Below are positions 17,926 through 26,955 of a DNA stretch of 64,000 nucleotides, piece after piece; the stretch's first letter is position 1, and each line of letters begins with the position of its first letter. Source of the stretch: Lewinellaceae bacterium. GTDB lineage: Bacteria; Bacteroidota; Bacteroidia; Chitinophagales; Saprospiraceae. The position numbers and the translations under genes are program-made. The notes below the pieces were generated by a model, which was not told the DNA's origin, made no database searches, and saw only the letters and a list, made by a program, of their open reading frames with translations. The stretch is taken from the NCBI GenBank assembly GCA_016711435.1, contig JADJSY010000045.1:11137-75136 (forward strand), in the 5' to 3' direction.

Positions 17926-17970
17926 TTGTACGGTTTGATGGTTTGATAGTTTGAAAAGGTTTGAGGGGTT
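17926..17970. repeat. Word-like repeat between DUF1501 and DUF1800 genes
   Basis: Four consecutive degenerate copies of GGTTTGATR, without a partner arm, fill the short gap. The same word builds the hairpin at 29918-30007. Confidence 0.6.
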
Positions 17971-17975
17971 ATCAG

Positions 17976-19394
17976 TTAACACAATTGATATTCAGGCGTG
18001 GCCATGAGCCGGATCATAGCCGTTTTGATCAAACGCTCCTGGCTGCTGTGATCCGTATATTTTTCAAGGACGGCGGCAGGAGGTCTGGCATCTGTCTGCC
18101 ACAGGTATTGCGCCAGGCTTGGGATCAGATCGCTGCTGCGCACCGCTGAAAACTGTTTCAGGACTGGTTGCCAGTCGATATCGGCAGCCAGCATGCGCGC
18201 CTGATTCATACTTTTTACACCCATTTGCTGATCGTCGTCGTCTTTTGATTGCACGTCCAGGTCGCCGCGATCGACGATCAATTGTGGAATACGCATCCGA
18301 AGCATCAGCGAACTGCTGTCAATCCAGGCTTTTCCGCCGGGCCATCCCGCTACGTTGGGTGGGTAAAAAAGAACCTGATCCAGCACACGTTGCAGTTTTA
18401 ACTGTACCTCAGGGTCCTCCAGTTCGAGGGGCAACACCCGGCGAATGCCCACCCAGTACTCTACGGGCGATTTGATGCGATTGCCCGTATTTTCAGGCGC
18501 ATAAAACCAGTCGCTGCGAACGATATCATCGAGCAGGCGCATAATCTGATAACCGGATTCGTAAAAACGATTGGCAAGCCAGGAAATTCGTTCTTCCGGT
18601 ACAAGCGTATCGTTTACCAGAAAACGGTACATTTTTCTGGTAATAAACTGCGCTGTTTCCCGGTTTTCGAGCAAAATGTCCAGCACATCATCTCCATCGA
18701 AATTTCCGGACTTGCCCAGGAGGGTTTTTATTCCTTTATCGTGGTCGTTGGGGCGAAAAACAAAATCGCCGTTCAGCCTGAAACTCCAGCCCGTAAAAGC
18801 GCGGGCTGCTTCTTTTATATCCGTTTCCGTGTAATGGCCGCGCCCCATCGTGAAGAGTTCCATTACTTCCCGGGCAAAGTTTTCATTGGGATGCTGCTTT
18901 TTATTTTGCTGGTTATTCAAAAATGCGATCATGGCAGCGCTTTTTGAAACAGCGCGTAGCAAATCGCCGAAATTGCCCAGCGCATTTTCCCGTATGATGT
19001 GCAGGAGTTGCTGCTGATACAGGATATTGATATTGCGGCTTGCAAAGTGGCCATGCCAGAAGAGGGCCATTTTTTCCCTTAACTGCGCTTTGGAATTTGT
19101 CATTTCCTCCAGCCACAACAGGTTCAGGCTGCGCAGGTCATCGCGGCTTTGCTCGCGCAAACGTTTTTTATCCGCCTGATCGAGTTCCCGGCGCTCCATT
19201 TTACCCAATTCGCCAATTCCCATCAGCAATCCTTTAACAGCGCTGTCGGCAATGTCAAAGTATTCCGGTTTTGTTGCGGCATCATCTTTCATCTTCGGCC
19301 ACCAACTGGTTTCAGGAAGCGAAACCCACTTGTCCCAACTTTTGGTGCGCGGCCCGAATCCGAGCCGCCAGAACAAGTGCTTCAGTTTTTGCAT
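17976..19394 (-). CDS. DUF1800 family protein
   Basis: About 472 residues from the ATG at 19394 (MQKLKHLFWRLGFGP); in-frame ATGs at 19406 and 19442 are alternatives, and GGAG precedes the chosen one. Family features: LFWRLGFGP at the N-terminus, MALFWHGHFASRNINI, NENFAREVMELFTMGRGHYTETDIKEAARAFTGW and PPNVAGWPGGKAWIDS. The family is predicted periplasmic or exported with unknown reaction. It is first in a two-gene unit with the DUF1501 gene 51 bp downstream. Confidence 0.88.
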   Translation of the reverse strand: MQKLKHLFWRLGFGPRTKSWDKWVSLPETSWWPKMKDDAATKPEYFDIADSAVKGLLMGIGELGKMERRELDQADKKRLREQSRDDLRSLNLLWLEEMTNSKAQLREKMALFWHGHFASRNINILYQQQLLHIIRENALGNFGDLLRAVSKSAAMIAFLNNQQNKKQHPNENFAREVMELFTMGRGHYTETDIKEAARAFTGWSFRLNGDFVFRPNDHDKGIKTLLGKSGNFDGDDVLDILLENRETAQFITRKMYRFLVNDTLVPEERISWLANRFYESGYQIMRLLDDIVRSDWFYAPENTGNRIKSPVEYWVGIRRVLPLELEDPEVQLKLQRVLDQVLFYPPNVAGWPGGKAWIDSSSLMLRMRIPQLIVDRGDLDVQSKDDDDQQMGVKSMNQARMLAADIDWQPVLKQFSAVRSSDLIPSLAQYLWQTDARPPAAVLEKYTDHSSQERLIKTAMIRLMATPEYQLC

Positions 19395-19442
19395 CTTTTT
19401 CTCCATTTTTTTGTTTTGTAATTCCTTTGTGGATACTGGCAT

Positions 19443-19924
19443 TACCTTGTAGAGAAGACGGATGAAAAAACAAGGAGTTTAATCCCTTAACAAATGTTTA
19501 ATCTCTTTTCACTTCAGGCATCCTGCATCAGCGTCCGATTTGAAAAATTCAGGTGGTTTAGTGGCTTCGCTTTCAAGCTGTTGTGCTGATTTTTTATTCA
19601 AAACCACCCTGCCCCCGGCATATTTTGATAATTTTAATTTTTTTTGAGATGAAACGCCTGTTCTCAAATGTTAAACTTGTGACTTTTTGACCAAAAAACG
19701 TCTGAAACCTACCTTTTTCTGACGAAACAGGAACTTTTTTTGCGCTACCCCTTGCGCGGAGTATTAACAAAATCTTAAATTGCAGCTTCTTAACAGACAA
19801 AAGCCTGTTTAACGGCCTTTTTTGTAAAGTTTAATCCCGAGTGGTTTCCGAATTTTCGGTCAACCGAGCCTGGTAAATTGATTGTTACGGTATCATCATT
19901 AACCCATTACCGATTCTGAAATCT
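19443..19924. other. Intergenic gap of ~480 bp between divergent genes
   Basis: AT-rich, with the divergent starts of the DUF1800 gene and the anti-sigma-type kinase gene at its ends. A weak hairpin followed by six T lies near 19799-19825. No convincing ORF or RNA gene was found. Confidence 0.5.
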
Positions 19925-20371
19925 ATGCAGTCAACAACCGGATTTGATAACAAAAATTTGAGAATGAGCGACTTACACACGAATCTTACCCTTACGTCCG
20001 ATCCCCAAAGTGTATCCAGAGTCGAACCATTTGTACATGATGTAGCGACGCGTTATAAACTTTCATCTTGTACACAAGGTAATATCCTTGTTAGTCTTAC
20101 AGAAGCAGTTACAAATGCTATTTTGCATGGTAACGGTGGCGATTGCTCCAAAACAGTTTGTATTTCACTTCGTCACAAAAAAGATTCTCTTTCTATTCGT
20201 GTATCAGATGAAGGCCCCGGATTTGATCCGCACGGCGTACCCGATCCAACCAATATCGAATATTTGGATAAATGCGGTGGTCGTGGACTTTTCCTGATGC
20301 GCAACCTGAGTGATGAATGTCGTTTTACCTGTGGGGGCCGTACTGTAGAAATGCGTTTTAAATTGGATTAA
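19925..20371 (+). CDS. RsbW-like serine kinase / anti-sigma factor (HATPase_c_2)
   Basis: 148 residues; an alternative start at 19964 (MSDLHTNLTL) would remove 13 residues. A single GHKL ATPase domain is visible: N-box EAVTNAILHGN, G1 box SDEGPGFDP, and GGRGLFLMRNL in the ATP lid. Proteins of this size bind a sigma factor or phosphorylate an anti-sigma antagonist (STAS). Neither partner is nearby, so the target is unknown. A strong terminator follows. Confidence 0.87.
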   Translation: MQSTTGFDNKNLRMSDLHTNLTLTSDPQSVSRVEPFVHDVATRYKLSSCTQGNILVSLTEAVTNAILHGNGGDCSKTVCISLRHKKDSLSIRVSDEGPGFDPHGVPDPTNIEYLDKCGGRGLFLMRNLSDECRFTCGGRTVEMRFKLD

Positions 20372-20459
20372 AACATTGCGTTTTTTACCCGAAAAATCTA
20401 TCTGAAAGTAATTGTACTCTTTTGAGTACAGCAGATAATTACTATATTTTCAATAAGGC

Positions 20460-20512
20460 ATGAGCTATCACACCTCGTTTCAAACGAGTCATCGTGATAG
20501 CTCATATTTTTT
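20460..20512 (+). terminator. Terminator after the RsbW-like gene
   Basis: A perfect 12-bp stem (ATGAGCTATCAC / GTGATAGCTCAT) encloses an inner CTCGTTT/AAACGAG hairpin and is followed by a T-rich run. Confidence 0.85.
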
Positions 20513-20563
20513 TCAAGCTAAACTACAAATATTACCGGGGCGTTGCTCCTATGATAACTACTT

Positions 20564-21025
20564 ATGATGGATTTTCCAGAATTTCCCCTTGATGAAGATA
20601 TGCCTGAAAATGTCATTCTATTTCATTTTGAGGATGTCACTTTTGATATACCAGCCGAAAGCGCACTTAAAAACTGGTTATGCTCGGTTGCTGAAAAAGA
20701 AGAAAAACCGTTTTATGAGGTGAATTATATTTTTTGCTCGGACGAGTATTTGCGCAAGATCAACGTTGAATACCTGGACCATGATTATTATACCGATATT
20801 ATCACATTTCCCTACGACGACTCGGCTGTACATGGAGATATGTTTATCAGCAGCGAACGGGTGACAGAGAATGCTGCAACGAATGGCGTTTCATTTTACC
20901 AGGAATTGTACCGGGTGATGGTGCACGGCGTTTTGCACATGATTGGTTACGGAGATAAAACGCCGGCAGAAGAAGAGAGCATGCGGCAGAAAGAAAACCA
21001 TTATTTGAATTTGTATTCGAGATGA
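20564..21025 (+). CDS. ybeY: Endoribonuclease YbeY, rRNA maturation factor
   Basis: 153 residues. The UPF0054 core reads INVEYLDHDYYTDIITFPYD and GDMFISSERV, and the metal site reads HGVLHMIGYGDKTPAEEESM. The first two zinc-ligand His are present (H121, H125). The third, normally in GYDH, is absent; D131 of GYGDK is the likely substitute, a form I believe common in Bacteroidota. YbeY processes the 16S rRNA 3' end and supports ribosome quality control. Its stop codon overlaps the ATG of the next gene by four bases. Confidence 0.9.
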   Translation: MMDFPEFPLDEDMPENVILFHFEDVTFDIPAESALKNWLCSVAEKEEKPFYEVNYIFCSDEYLRKINVEYLDHDYYTDIITFPYDDSAVHGDMFISSERVTENAATNGVSFYQELYRVMVHGVLHMIGYGDKTPAEEESMRQKENHYLNLYSR

Positions 21026-22654
21026 TTCGTATTTTTTATCCAGTACTTATTTTGTTTTTATCGGCGCATGGGAAAAGTCTGGCGCAAACTTTTCGTCTTG
21101 AAAAATTGCCGGATTTTATCAACTCCACGTATGATGAAATTTCTCCGGTGCCCGGCAGAGATGGGAAATCGCTTTATTTCACCCGCATCGGATACCCCGA
21201 ATTTGATCGCACCCTGCTCATCGATTCGGCAGACCAGGCGAAACAACTTTCGACCCCCGCTTATATCCAGTTGCTTTCGGAGGTTTTTACGGAAATCAAT
21301 GGCAAAGCCGTGTATGATCCCGTGCGCTCTGTTTTCAACCAGGATATCTGGATGGCCACGGGAGACTCTGTTGGACAATTCAACAGGGTGATACATCCCG
21401 GTTTTCCTCTCAACAACGCCCTGCCCAATAGTCTGGTTGCGATCACGCCCAATCCGGGCACTTTCTATGTCATCAATCAATTTCCTTCCCGGGGCGGCCT
21501 GAATAAAGGTTTTTCCGTTGTTCAAAAAAAGTCGGATCAGGCAGATGACTGGACGACACCGCAGCCCGTAGAAATCAAGGACTACTACACGATCACATCA
21601 GATGTAAGCCTTACCATGAGTTTTGACGGCAAAATATTGATCTTGTCTGCTACCAGGTTTGACTCGAAAGACATGGATTTGTATGTGTGTTTCAGAGAGG
21701 GCGCACACCAATGGAGCAGCCCGCAACACCTGGGCTACCTGGTGAATTCGCCCGCAGGGAAACAACACCTTTCTTGTCGGAAGATAATGTGACGTTATTT
21801 TTTCTCTTCCAACCGTGGAGAAAGTTCCGGGGGCAATGATATTTTTATGTGCAAACGCCTCGATGACAGTTGGACGAACTGGTCCAATCCGGTGCGATTA
21901 GTGGAGCCGATCAACTCAACCTCGGACGACAGTCAGCCGTATTTTAATATGACTTCGGGTCACCTCTATTTTTCTTCCCGCCGGGGAGGCAACAGCGATA
22001 TATACCGGGTGCAGATTGCCCCGCCGCAGCCGACAGAGATCATAATAATCGGTCGGGTGCTAAATCGAAAAACAGGCGATTTAATGCAAAATGTTAGTGT
22101 CCGCTACGGTGCTATGGAAAAACGAACTACCCGCAACGATCACATCTGCCAACGGGGCCTTCCGACTTAAAATGCCGAAGGGGGTTCCTTTTGTGCTAAC
22201 TCCGGCAAAACCATCTTATTGGGGTGAGACCGACACCCTGTTTCTTCGCCGCGATCATTATTATTTCCAGGAGCACTACATTGATTTATACCTCGACCCT
22301 GCCGAAGTCAATACGCGTATTCCATTGGAGGCCATCTTTTTTCAGCAATCCAAAGCGATCATTTTAGAAAGCTCTTATCCTGAATTGAATCGCCTGTTTA
22401 CCGTTCTGACAGATAATCCCAATCTTCAAATCCGTATTGAAGGTCATACGGACAACATAGGTAAAGCGGAAGATTTGTTCCGATTATCGGAGGAAAGGGC
22501 TGCTGCAATCCGGGACTTTTTAATACAGAAAGGTATTGCGGCCCATCGCCTGGACATTGTAGGTCATGGCCCAAAGTACCCGCTGACAGACAACAGCAGC
22601 GATGCCCAGCGCCAGAAGAACAGGCGCGTGGAAATTGTGATTACCAAAATATAG
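21022..22654 (+). pseudogene. OmpA/PD40 outer-membrane protein gene with three frame disruptions
   Basis: Reading across frames gives a protein of about 540 residues: signal peptide, PD40-type beta-propeller repeats (PVPGRDGKSLYFTRIGYP; FLSEDNVTLFFSSNRG; GHLYFSSRRGGNSDIYRV), a carboxypeptidase-regulatory-like segment and a C-terminal OmpA peptidoglycan-binding domain (IRIEGHTDNIGKAEDLFRLSEERA). The frame breaks at three places: one base missing near 21766, one extra base in a T6 run at 21798-21803, and one extra in an A5 run at 22118-22122. The first two compensate and put a TGA at 21790. Homopolymer positions make sequencing error a serious alternative to real decay. It overlaps ybeY by 4 bp. 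Confidence 0.8.
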
Positions 22655-22659
22655 TAAAT

Positions 22660-22675
22660 AGGTGTGCAAAATTAG
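22660..22675. repeat. Short partial copy of the dispersed intergenic repeat
   Basis: AGGTGTGCAAAATTAG matches the left end of the copies at 25906 and 59334. The rest of the element is not present. Confidence 0.4.
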
Positions 22676-22817
22676 TGAAGACAAAATCTTTTGAGACTCA
22701 TTGATACACTTTGCTTTTTGCCTTTTGCAATTTTGCCCTTTGCTTACAACTTTCCCGCACCATATATTTCCGACTTGACCACTCAACACTATTTCGCAAC
22801 ACAAACGGATACAACAA

Positions 22818-24119
22818 ATGCAGTTTTACAGCACCAACAACCCTACCCTGCGCGCAAGTCTGAAAGAGGCAATTTTCAAAGGTTTGCCCGAAGACAAGGG
22901 GCTTTTCATGCCTGTTGAAATCCCCAGACTGTCGGATCATTTTCTCCAGCATCTGACTGATTATTCCTTTCAGGAGATTGCTTTTGAAATCACCCGAAAC
23001 TTGCTGCACCAGGATATTCCTGAAAAAGAGATACGTCGCATTGTGGAAACGGCTATCGACTTTCCGGCGCCGGCCGTTAAATTGGACGACGATACCTATA
23101 TCCTTGAATTATTCCACGGTCCATCTTTGGCATTCAAAGATTTCGGCGCCCGGTTCATGGCTCAGACAATGGCCTATTTCAACCAACATGAGGAAAAGGA
23201 ATTGGTCATTTTAGTGGCCACCTCGGGAGATACCGGCGGCGCTGTAGCAGCAGGTTTTTACAAAACACCCGGCATTCAGGTGGTCATATTGTATCCCTCA
23301 GGAAAAGTCAGTCCGCTACAGGAAAAACAACTCACGGCCCTTGGGCACAATATCACCGCCCTGGAAGTGGACGGCACCTTTGACGACTGCCAGGCATTGG
23401 TTAAAAAGGCGTTCACAGACAAGGAAGTAAACGAACCGATCCGTTTAAGTTCTGCCAACAGTATCAATATTGCCCGTCTGATCCCGCAGTCCTTCTACTA
23501 TTTTGAAGCCTTCAAACAGGTGACCGGACAGGGCAAACCGGTGGTTTTTTCTATCCCTTCCGGCAACTTCGGCAACCTGACCGCAGGACTGATGGCTCAA
23601 AAAATGGGGTTACCGATAGAACATTTCATTGCTGCTACCAACGCAAACGACGTAGTTCCCGAGTATCTGACAAGTGGAGCCTTTACTCCGCGGCCTTCCC
23701 AACGAACACTTTCCAATGCAATGGATGTGGGTGCGCCATCTAATTTTGCCCGAATGCTTGATCTGTATTGTTCCACGTGGAACAATATGCGCCACGACAT
23801 CAGCGGTTTTGGTTTTTCAGACACCGAGACAAAACAAGCCATGCGGGAAATAAAGCAGCGATACAACTACATCATTGATCCGCATGGCGCAGTCGGATAC
23901 CTTGCACTTCGCAAATACCAGGAAACACACCCCGGGCATTTGGGCGTCGTGCTGGAAACGGCCCACCCTTCCAAGTTTATTGAAGACGTAGAATCCATAC
24001 TGGAACAACCAATTGAAGTACCTGAACGTTTACAAGTGCTGAGTAACGCTGAAAAACATTCGGTTCGCATGAGTACAAATTATGCAGACTTTAAGTCGTG
24101 GCTGCTTGAACGTTTTTAA
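22818..24119 (+). CDS. thrC: Threonine synthase
   Basis: 433 residues. Threonine synthase turns O-phospho-L-homoserine into threonine with pyridoxal phosphate. Visible: N-terminal YSTNNPTLRASLKEAIFKGL, the PLP lysine in HGPSLAFKDFGARF, ATSGDTGGAVAAGF, and the phosphate-binding SGNFGNLTAG. This is the larger enzyme type typical of Proteobacteria and Bacteroidota. No other thr genes are adjacent. A parS-like site lies inside the gene at 23769 and another begins one base after its stop codon. Confidence 0.95.
   Translation: MQFYSTNNPTLRASLKEAIFKGLPEDKGLFMPVEIPRLSDHFLQHLTDYSFQEIAFEITRNLLHQDIPEKEIRRIVETAIDFPAPAVKLDDDTYILELFHGPSLAFKDFGARFMAQTMAYFNQHEEKELVILVATSGDTGGAVAAGFYKTPGIQVVILYPSGKVSPLQEKQLTALGHNITALEVDGTFDDCQALVKKAFTDKEVNEPIRLSSANSINIARLIPQSFYYFEAFKQVTGQGKPVVFSIPSGNFGNLTAGLMAQKMGLPIEHFIAATNANDVVPEYLTSGAFTPRPSQRTLSNAMDVGAPSNFARMLDLYCSTWNNMRHDISGFGFSDTETKQAMREIKQRYNYIIDPHGAVGYLALRKYQETHPGHLGVVLETAHPSKFIEDVESILEQPIEVPERLQVLSNAEKHSVRMSTNYADFKSWLLERF
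23769..23784. other. parS: parS-like site 2 (inside thrC)
   Basis: TGTTCCACGTGGAACA is the core of a perfect 22-bp palindrome (23766-23787). It matches the GTTCCACGTGGAAC form of parS known from Myxococcus. Confidence 0.85.
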
Positions 24120-24135
24120 TGTTCCACGTGGAACA
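24120..24135. other. parS: parS-like site 3 (just after thrC)
   Basis: TGTTCCACGTGGAACA, the core of a perfect 20-bp palindrome (24118-24137), is identical to site 2 over 16 bp and 351 bp away from it. Confidence 0.85.
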
Positions 24136-24311
24136 TTGAAAACGTTAAAACTGTCAAACATGCTCCTTGGGTGTATTTTAAATTATCGCTTGACATCGCT
24201 CGATGCTTGTTGACGGGGCGACTTGAAGTCACCCGTCAATATACCGCAACGACAACTTGAAATACATGGATAAAAAAGCCTTCTTTCAAGGCACCAAGGC
24301 GAGCCATGTCT

Positions 24312-24319
24312 TACTTTTG
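24312..24319 (+). promoter_or_regulatory. Candidate promoter -7 element of lpdA
   Basis: TACTTTTG fits TAnnTTTG 71 bp before the lpdA ATG. No good -33 TTG is present at the usual distance. Confidence 0.45.
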
Positions 24320-24389
24320 CAATCTCATTGACATTTATATTCTCTGATTTCCTTTTGAAATTCCACCCTTTACTTAATATAAATCATCC

Positions 24390-25790
24390 ATGACTTACGA
24401 CGTTACCGTGATCGGCTCCGGGCCAGGAGGATATGTGGCCGCTATTCGTTGTTCCCAGCTGGGCATGAAAACTGCTTTAATTGAACGCTACCCTGTGCTG
24501 GGAGGTACTTGTTTGAATGTAGGTTGTATTCCTTCCAAAGCATTGCTCGACTCATCTGAGCACTACCACAATGCCCACAGTAAATTTAAAACGCATGGTA
24601 TTGACCTCAAAGACTTAAAGGTCAATATGCCGCAAATGATAAAACGAAAAAGAGAGGTCGTCCTTGAAAACAACAAAGGAATCGACTTTTTGATGAAGAA
24701 GAACAAGATAGATGTGTACCACGGACATGGTTCATTTGTCAATAAAAATCGGATCAGGATAACTGCCCAGGACACGCAGGAAATAGAAACACAGCGTGTC
24801 ATTATTGCAACCGGCTCCAAACCCATTGTGCCGGCATCTTTCAATTACGACAAACAACGCGTCATCACTTCGACGGAATCGCTCAATATTGAAAAGGTGC
24901 CCGGGAGTATGGTCATTATTGGCGGGGGCGTTATCGGTTTGGAACTTGGAAGTGTGTATGCGCGTCTCGGTACGGAAGTACATGTGGTGGAGTTTTTAGA
25001 CCGGATTATTGCTGGTATGGATAGCGATTGCAGCCGCGAACTTCAAAAAAGCCTGAAAGCGCTTGGGATGCAATTTCACCTGCGCCATGCGGTAACTGAT
25101 GTCACCCCTTCAAAAACCAAAGTAAAAGTGGTGGCCAAAAGTCGCGACGACGAATCAAAAACCCTGAGTTGGGATGTCGATTATTGCCTCGTGGCCATTG
25201 GTCGGAAGCCTTATACGGATAACCTCGGTTTGGAACAGATTGGAATTACCCTGGATGAAAAAGGCCGCATCCCGGTAGACCATCATTTACAAACATCGGT
25301 GCCGGGCATCTACGCCATTGGCGATGTCATTCAGGGCGCCATGCTCGCGCACAAGGCAGAAGAAGAAGGTGTGTTTGTAGCCGAAGTCATGGCCGGACAA
25401 AAACCACACATCAATTACAACCTGATTCCCGGTGTTGTTTACACCTGGCCGGAAGTAGCGGCTGTTGGGTTTACGGAAGAACAACTCAAAGAAATGGGCA
25501 TTCCGTATAAACCCGGTAAATTTCCGTTCCGCGCTTTAGGTCGTGCCCGGGCCTCCATGGATCTGGATGGTATGGTAAAAGTACTGGCGCACAAGGAAAC
25601 AGATGAAATCCTGGGCGTTCATATTGTCGGCGCCCGCGCAGCAGATATGATTGCAGAAGCCGTAGCGCTCATGGAATTCAGGGCTTCCGAAGAAGATGGC
25701 GCCCGTATGAGCCACGCACACCCGACTTATACAGAGGCCTTTAAAGAAGCCTGTATGGCGGCCAGTGCGAATCGGGCGATTCACATGTAA
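24390..25790 (+). CDS. lpdA: Dihydrolipoyl dehydrogenase (E3)
   Basis: 466 residues. It reoxidises dihydrolipoamide in the 2-oxoacid dehydrogenase and glycine-cleavage complexes, passing electrons to NAD+. Visible: FAD-binding GSGPGGYVAAIR, redox-active disulfide GGTCLNVGCIPSK, NAD-binding IGGGVIGLELGSVYARLG, second FAD motif YAIGDVI, and the C-terminal catalytic pair in HAHPTYTEAFKEA. The gene is monocistronic, not next to E1/E2 genes, and ends before a bidirectional terminator. Confidence 0.96.
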   Translation: MTYDVTVIGSGPGGYVAAIRCSQLGMKTALIERYPVLGGTCLNVGCIPSKALLDSSEHYHNAHSKFKTHGIDLKDLKVNMPQMIKRKREVVLENNKGIDFLMKKNKIDVYHGHGSFVNKNRIRITAQDTQEIETQRVIIATGSKPIVPASFNYDKQRVITSTESLNIEKVPGSMVIIGGGVIGLELGSVYARLGTEVHVVEFLDRIIAGMDSDCSRELQKSLKALGMQFHLRHAVTDVTPSKTKVKVVAKSRDDESKTLSWDVDYCLVAIGRKPYTDNLGLEQIGITLDEKGRIPVDHHLQTSVPGIYAIGDVIQGAMLAHKAEEEGVFVAEVMAGQKPHINYNLIPGVVYTWPEVAAVGFTEEQLKEMGIPYKPGKFPFRALGRARASMDLDGMVKVLAHKETDEILGVHIVGARAADMIAEAVALMEFRASEEDGARMSHAHPTYTEAFKEACMAASANRAIHM

Positions 25791-25847
25791 ATTGGAGGCT
25801 TTTGTTTCAAAATTCACATAAACAATTGACTATCAGTTTTTTAATGC

Positions 25848-25888
25848 AAAAAAGTCTCCTGCTACGAATGGTAACAGGAGACTTTTTG
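25848..25888. terminator. Bidirectional terminator between lpdA and the hydrolase gene
   Basis: A perfect 13-bp stem (AAAAAGTCTCCTG / CAGGAGACTTTTT) with T runs on both strands serves the convergent genes on either side. Confidence 0.85.
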
Positions 25889-25905
25889 GTGTGATACTGA
25901 ATAGG

Positions 25906-25992
25906 AAGGTGCGCAAAATTAGTTTCGGCTTAAATTCTTTACAAATGCTTCAATATCCAGCACTGATAACCGATAACTAATAACAGATAACT
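25906..25992. repeat. Copy of a dispersed intergenic repeat
   Basis: Shares GTGCGCAAAATTAGTTT, TTAAATTCTTTACAAATGCTT and the tail GATAACNNATAACTAATAAC with 59334-59418. The distant third copy is 14841-14898. Confidence 0.75.
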
Positions 25993-25997
25993 ATTTC

Positions 25998-26777
25998 TCA
26001 GGCTACCGAATTTTTGTCGGATACTTCTTTTAGAAAACTATCCAGGATAGCATTAAAATCTTCCGGTTTTTCCATCATGGGCGCATGTCCGCATTCATCT
26101 AAAAAAAACAGTTGGGAACCGGAAATCAACTCTTGAAATTTCTCGGCCACAAAAGGCGGCGTCACCGAATCCTGCTTTCCCCAAATAAGGAGCGTAGGCG
26201 CCTTGATCTTATGCAACTTATCACCCAGGTTGTGCCGCACTGCCGACTTGGCTGTTGCCACAACGCGTATAGCTTTATTGCGGTCATTCACAATGTCAAA
26301 AACTTCATCCACCAATTCCTTGCTGGCTACTGAAGGATCGTAAAAAGTTTCGGCGGTTTTATTCTTGATGTATTCATAGTCGCCGCGTTTGGGGAAAGCA
26401 GTACCAAATGCGCTTTCAAATAAACCGGAACTACCCGTCAAGGTAACCGATGCGATACGTTCTGGATGTGCAAGTGCATACAGTAATGCGACGTGCCCGC
26501 CCAGCGAGTTGCCAAGCAAGTGCACCTTGTCATACCCTTTGTGTTCAACGAATCGGGTTGTAAAATCGACCAGCCCCATTACGGATACCTGTAAAATAGG
26601 CATTTCATAAATAGGTAAAAGAGGCACAACTACATTGTAATTAGCCGAAAAATGATTGATGATTCCCTGAAAATTACTCAACGCGCCAAAGAGTCCGTGT
26701 AGCAAAAGTAATGTTTCACCCTGGGTTCCAGACTCAATGAAACGGAAGCCGTTTTCTTCTTTTACAGTTAAAGTCAT
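25998..26777 (-). CDS. Alpha/beta hydrolase
   Basis: 259 residues. The fold is shown by LLLLHGLFGALSNFQ (oxyanion hole), the nucleophile elbow GNSLGGH, the acid in LIWGKQDSVTPP and the catalytic His in DECGHAPMMEKPEDF. It resembles the 2-hydroxymuconate-semialdehyde hydrolase/haloperoxidase type, but the substrate cannot be given. Not in an operon with the heme A synthase gene (178 bp gap). Confidence 0.88.
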   Translation of the reverse strand: MTLTVKEENGFRFIESGTQGETLLLLHGLFGALSNFQGIINHFSANYNVVVPLLPIYEMPILQVSVMGLVDFTTRFVEHKGYDKVHLLGNSLGGHVALLYALAHPERIASVTLTGSSGLFESAFGTAFPKRGDYEYIKNKTAETFYDPSVASKELVDEVFDIVNDRNKAIRVVATAKSAVRHNLGDKLHKIKAPTLLIWGKQDSVTPPFVAEKFQELISGSQLFFLDECGHAPMMEKPEDFNAILDSFLKEVSDKNSVA

Positions 26778-26955
26778 TCGTAGTGTTTCAATATAAGTTG
26801 TGCAAAAATAGCAAAAACCATCAAACTAATTCATTTGTGCAAAATGAGTGCTTGTTCCGTAGACCATACCCTCAGTCATGCCCAATGTAACGTGGTTTTG
26901 AAGGAAATATTAGTACAACATCCTGAATCAGAAGCCTCTAAGTAATCAAAAAAAA

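Noticed and set aside
19594..19800. Minus-strand 68-codon ORF in the gap before the RsbW-like gene
   Set aside because: Low-complexity Lys/Phe-rich translation of an AT-rich gap with no promoter or family resemblance.
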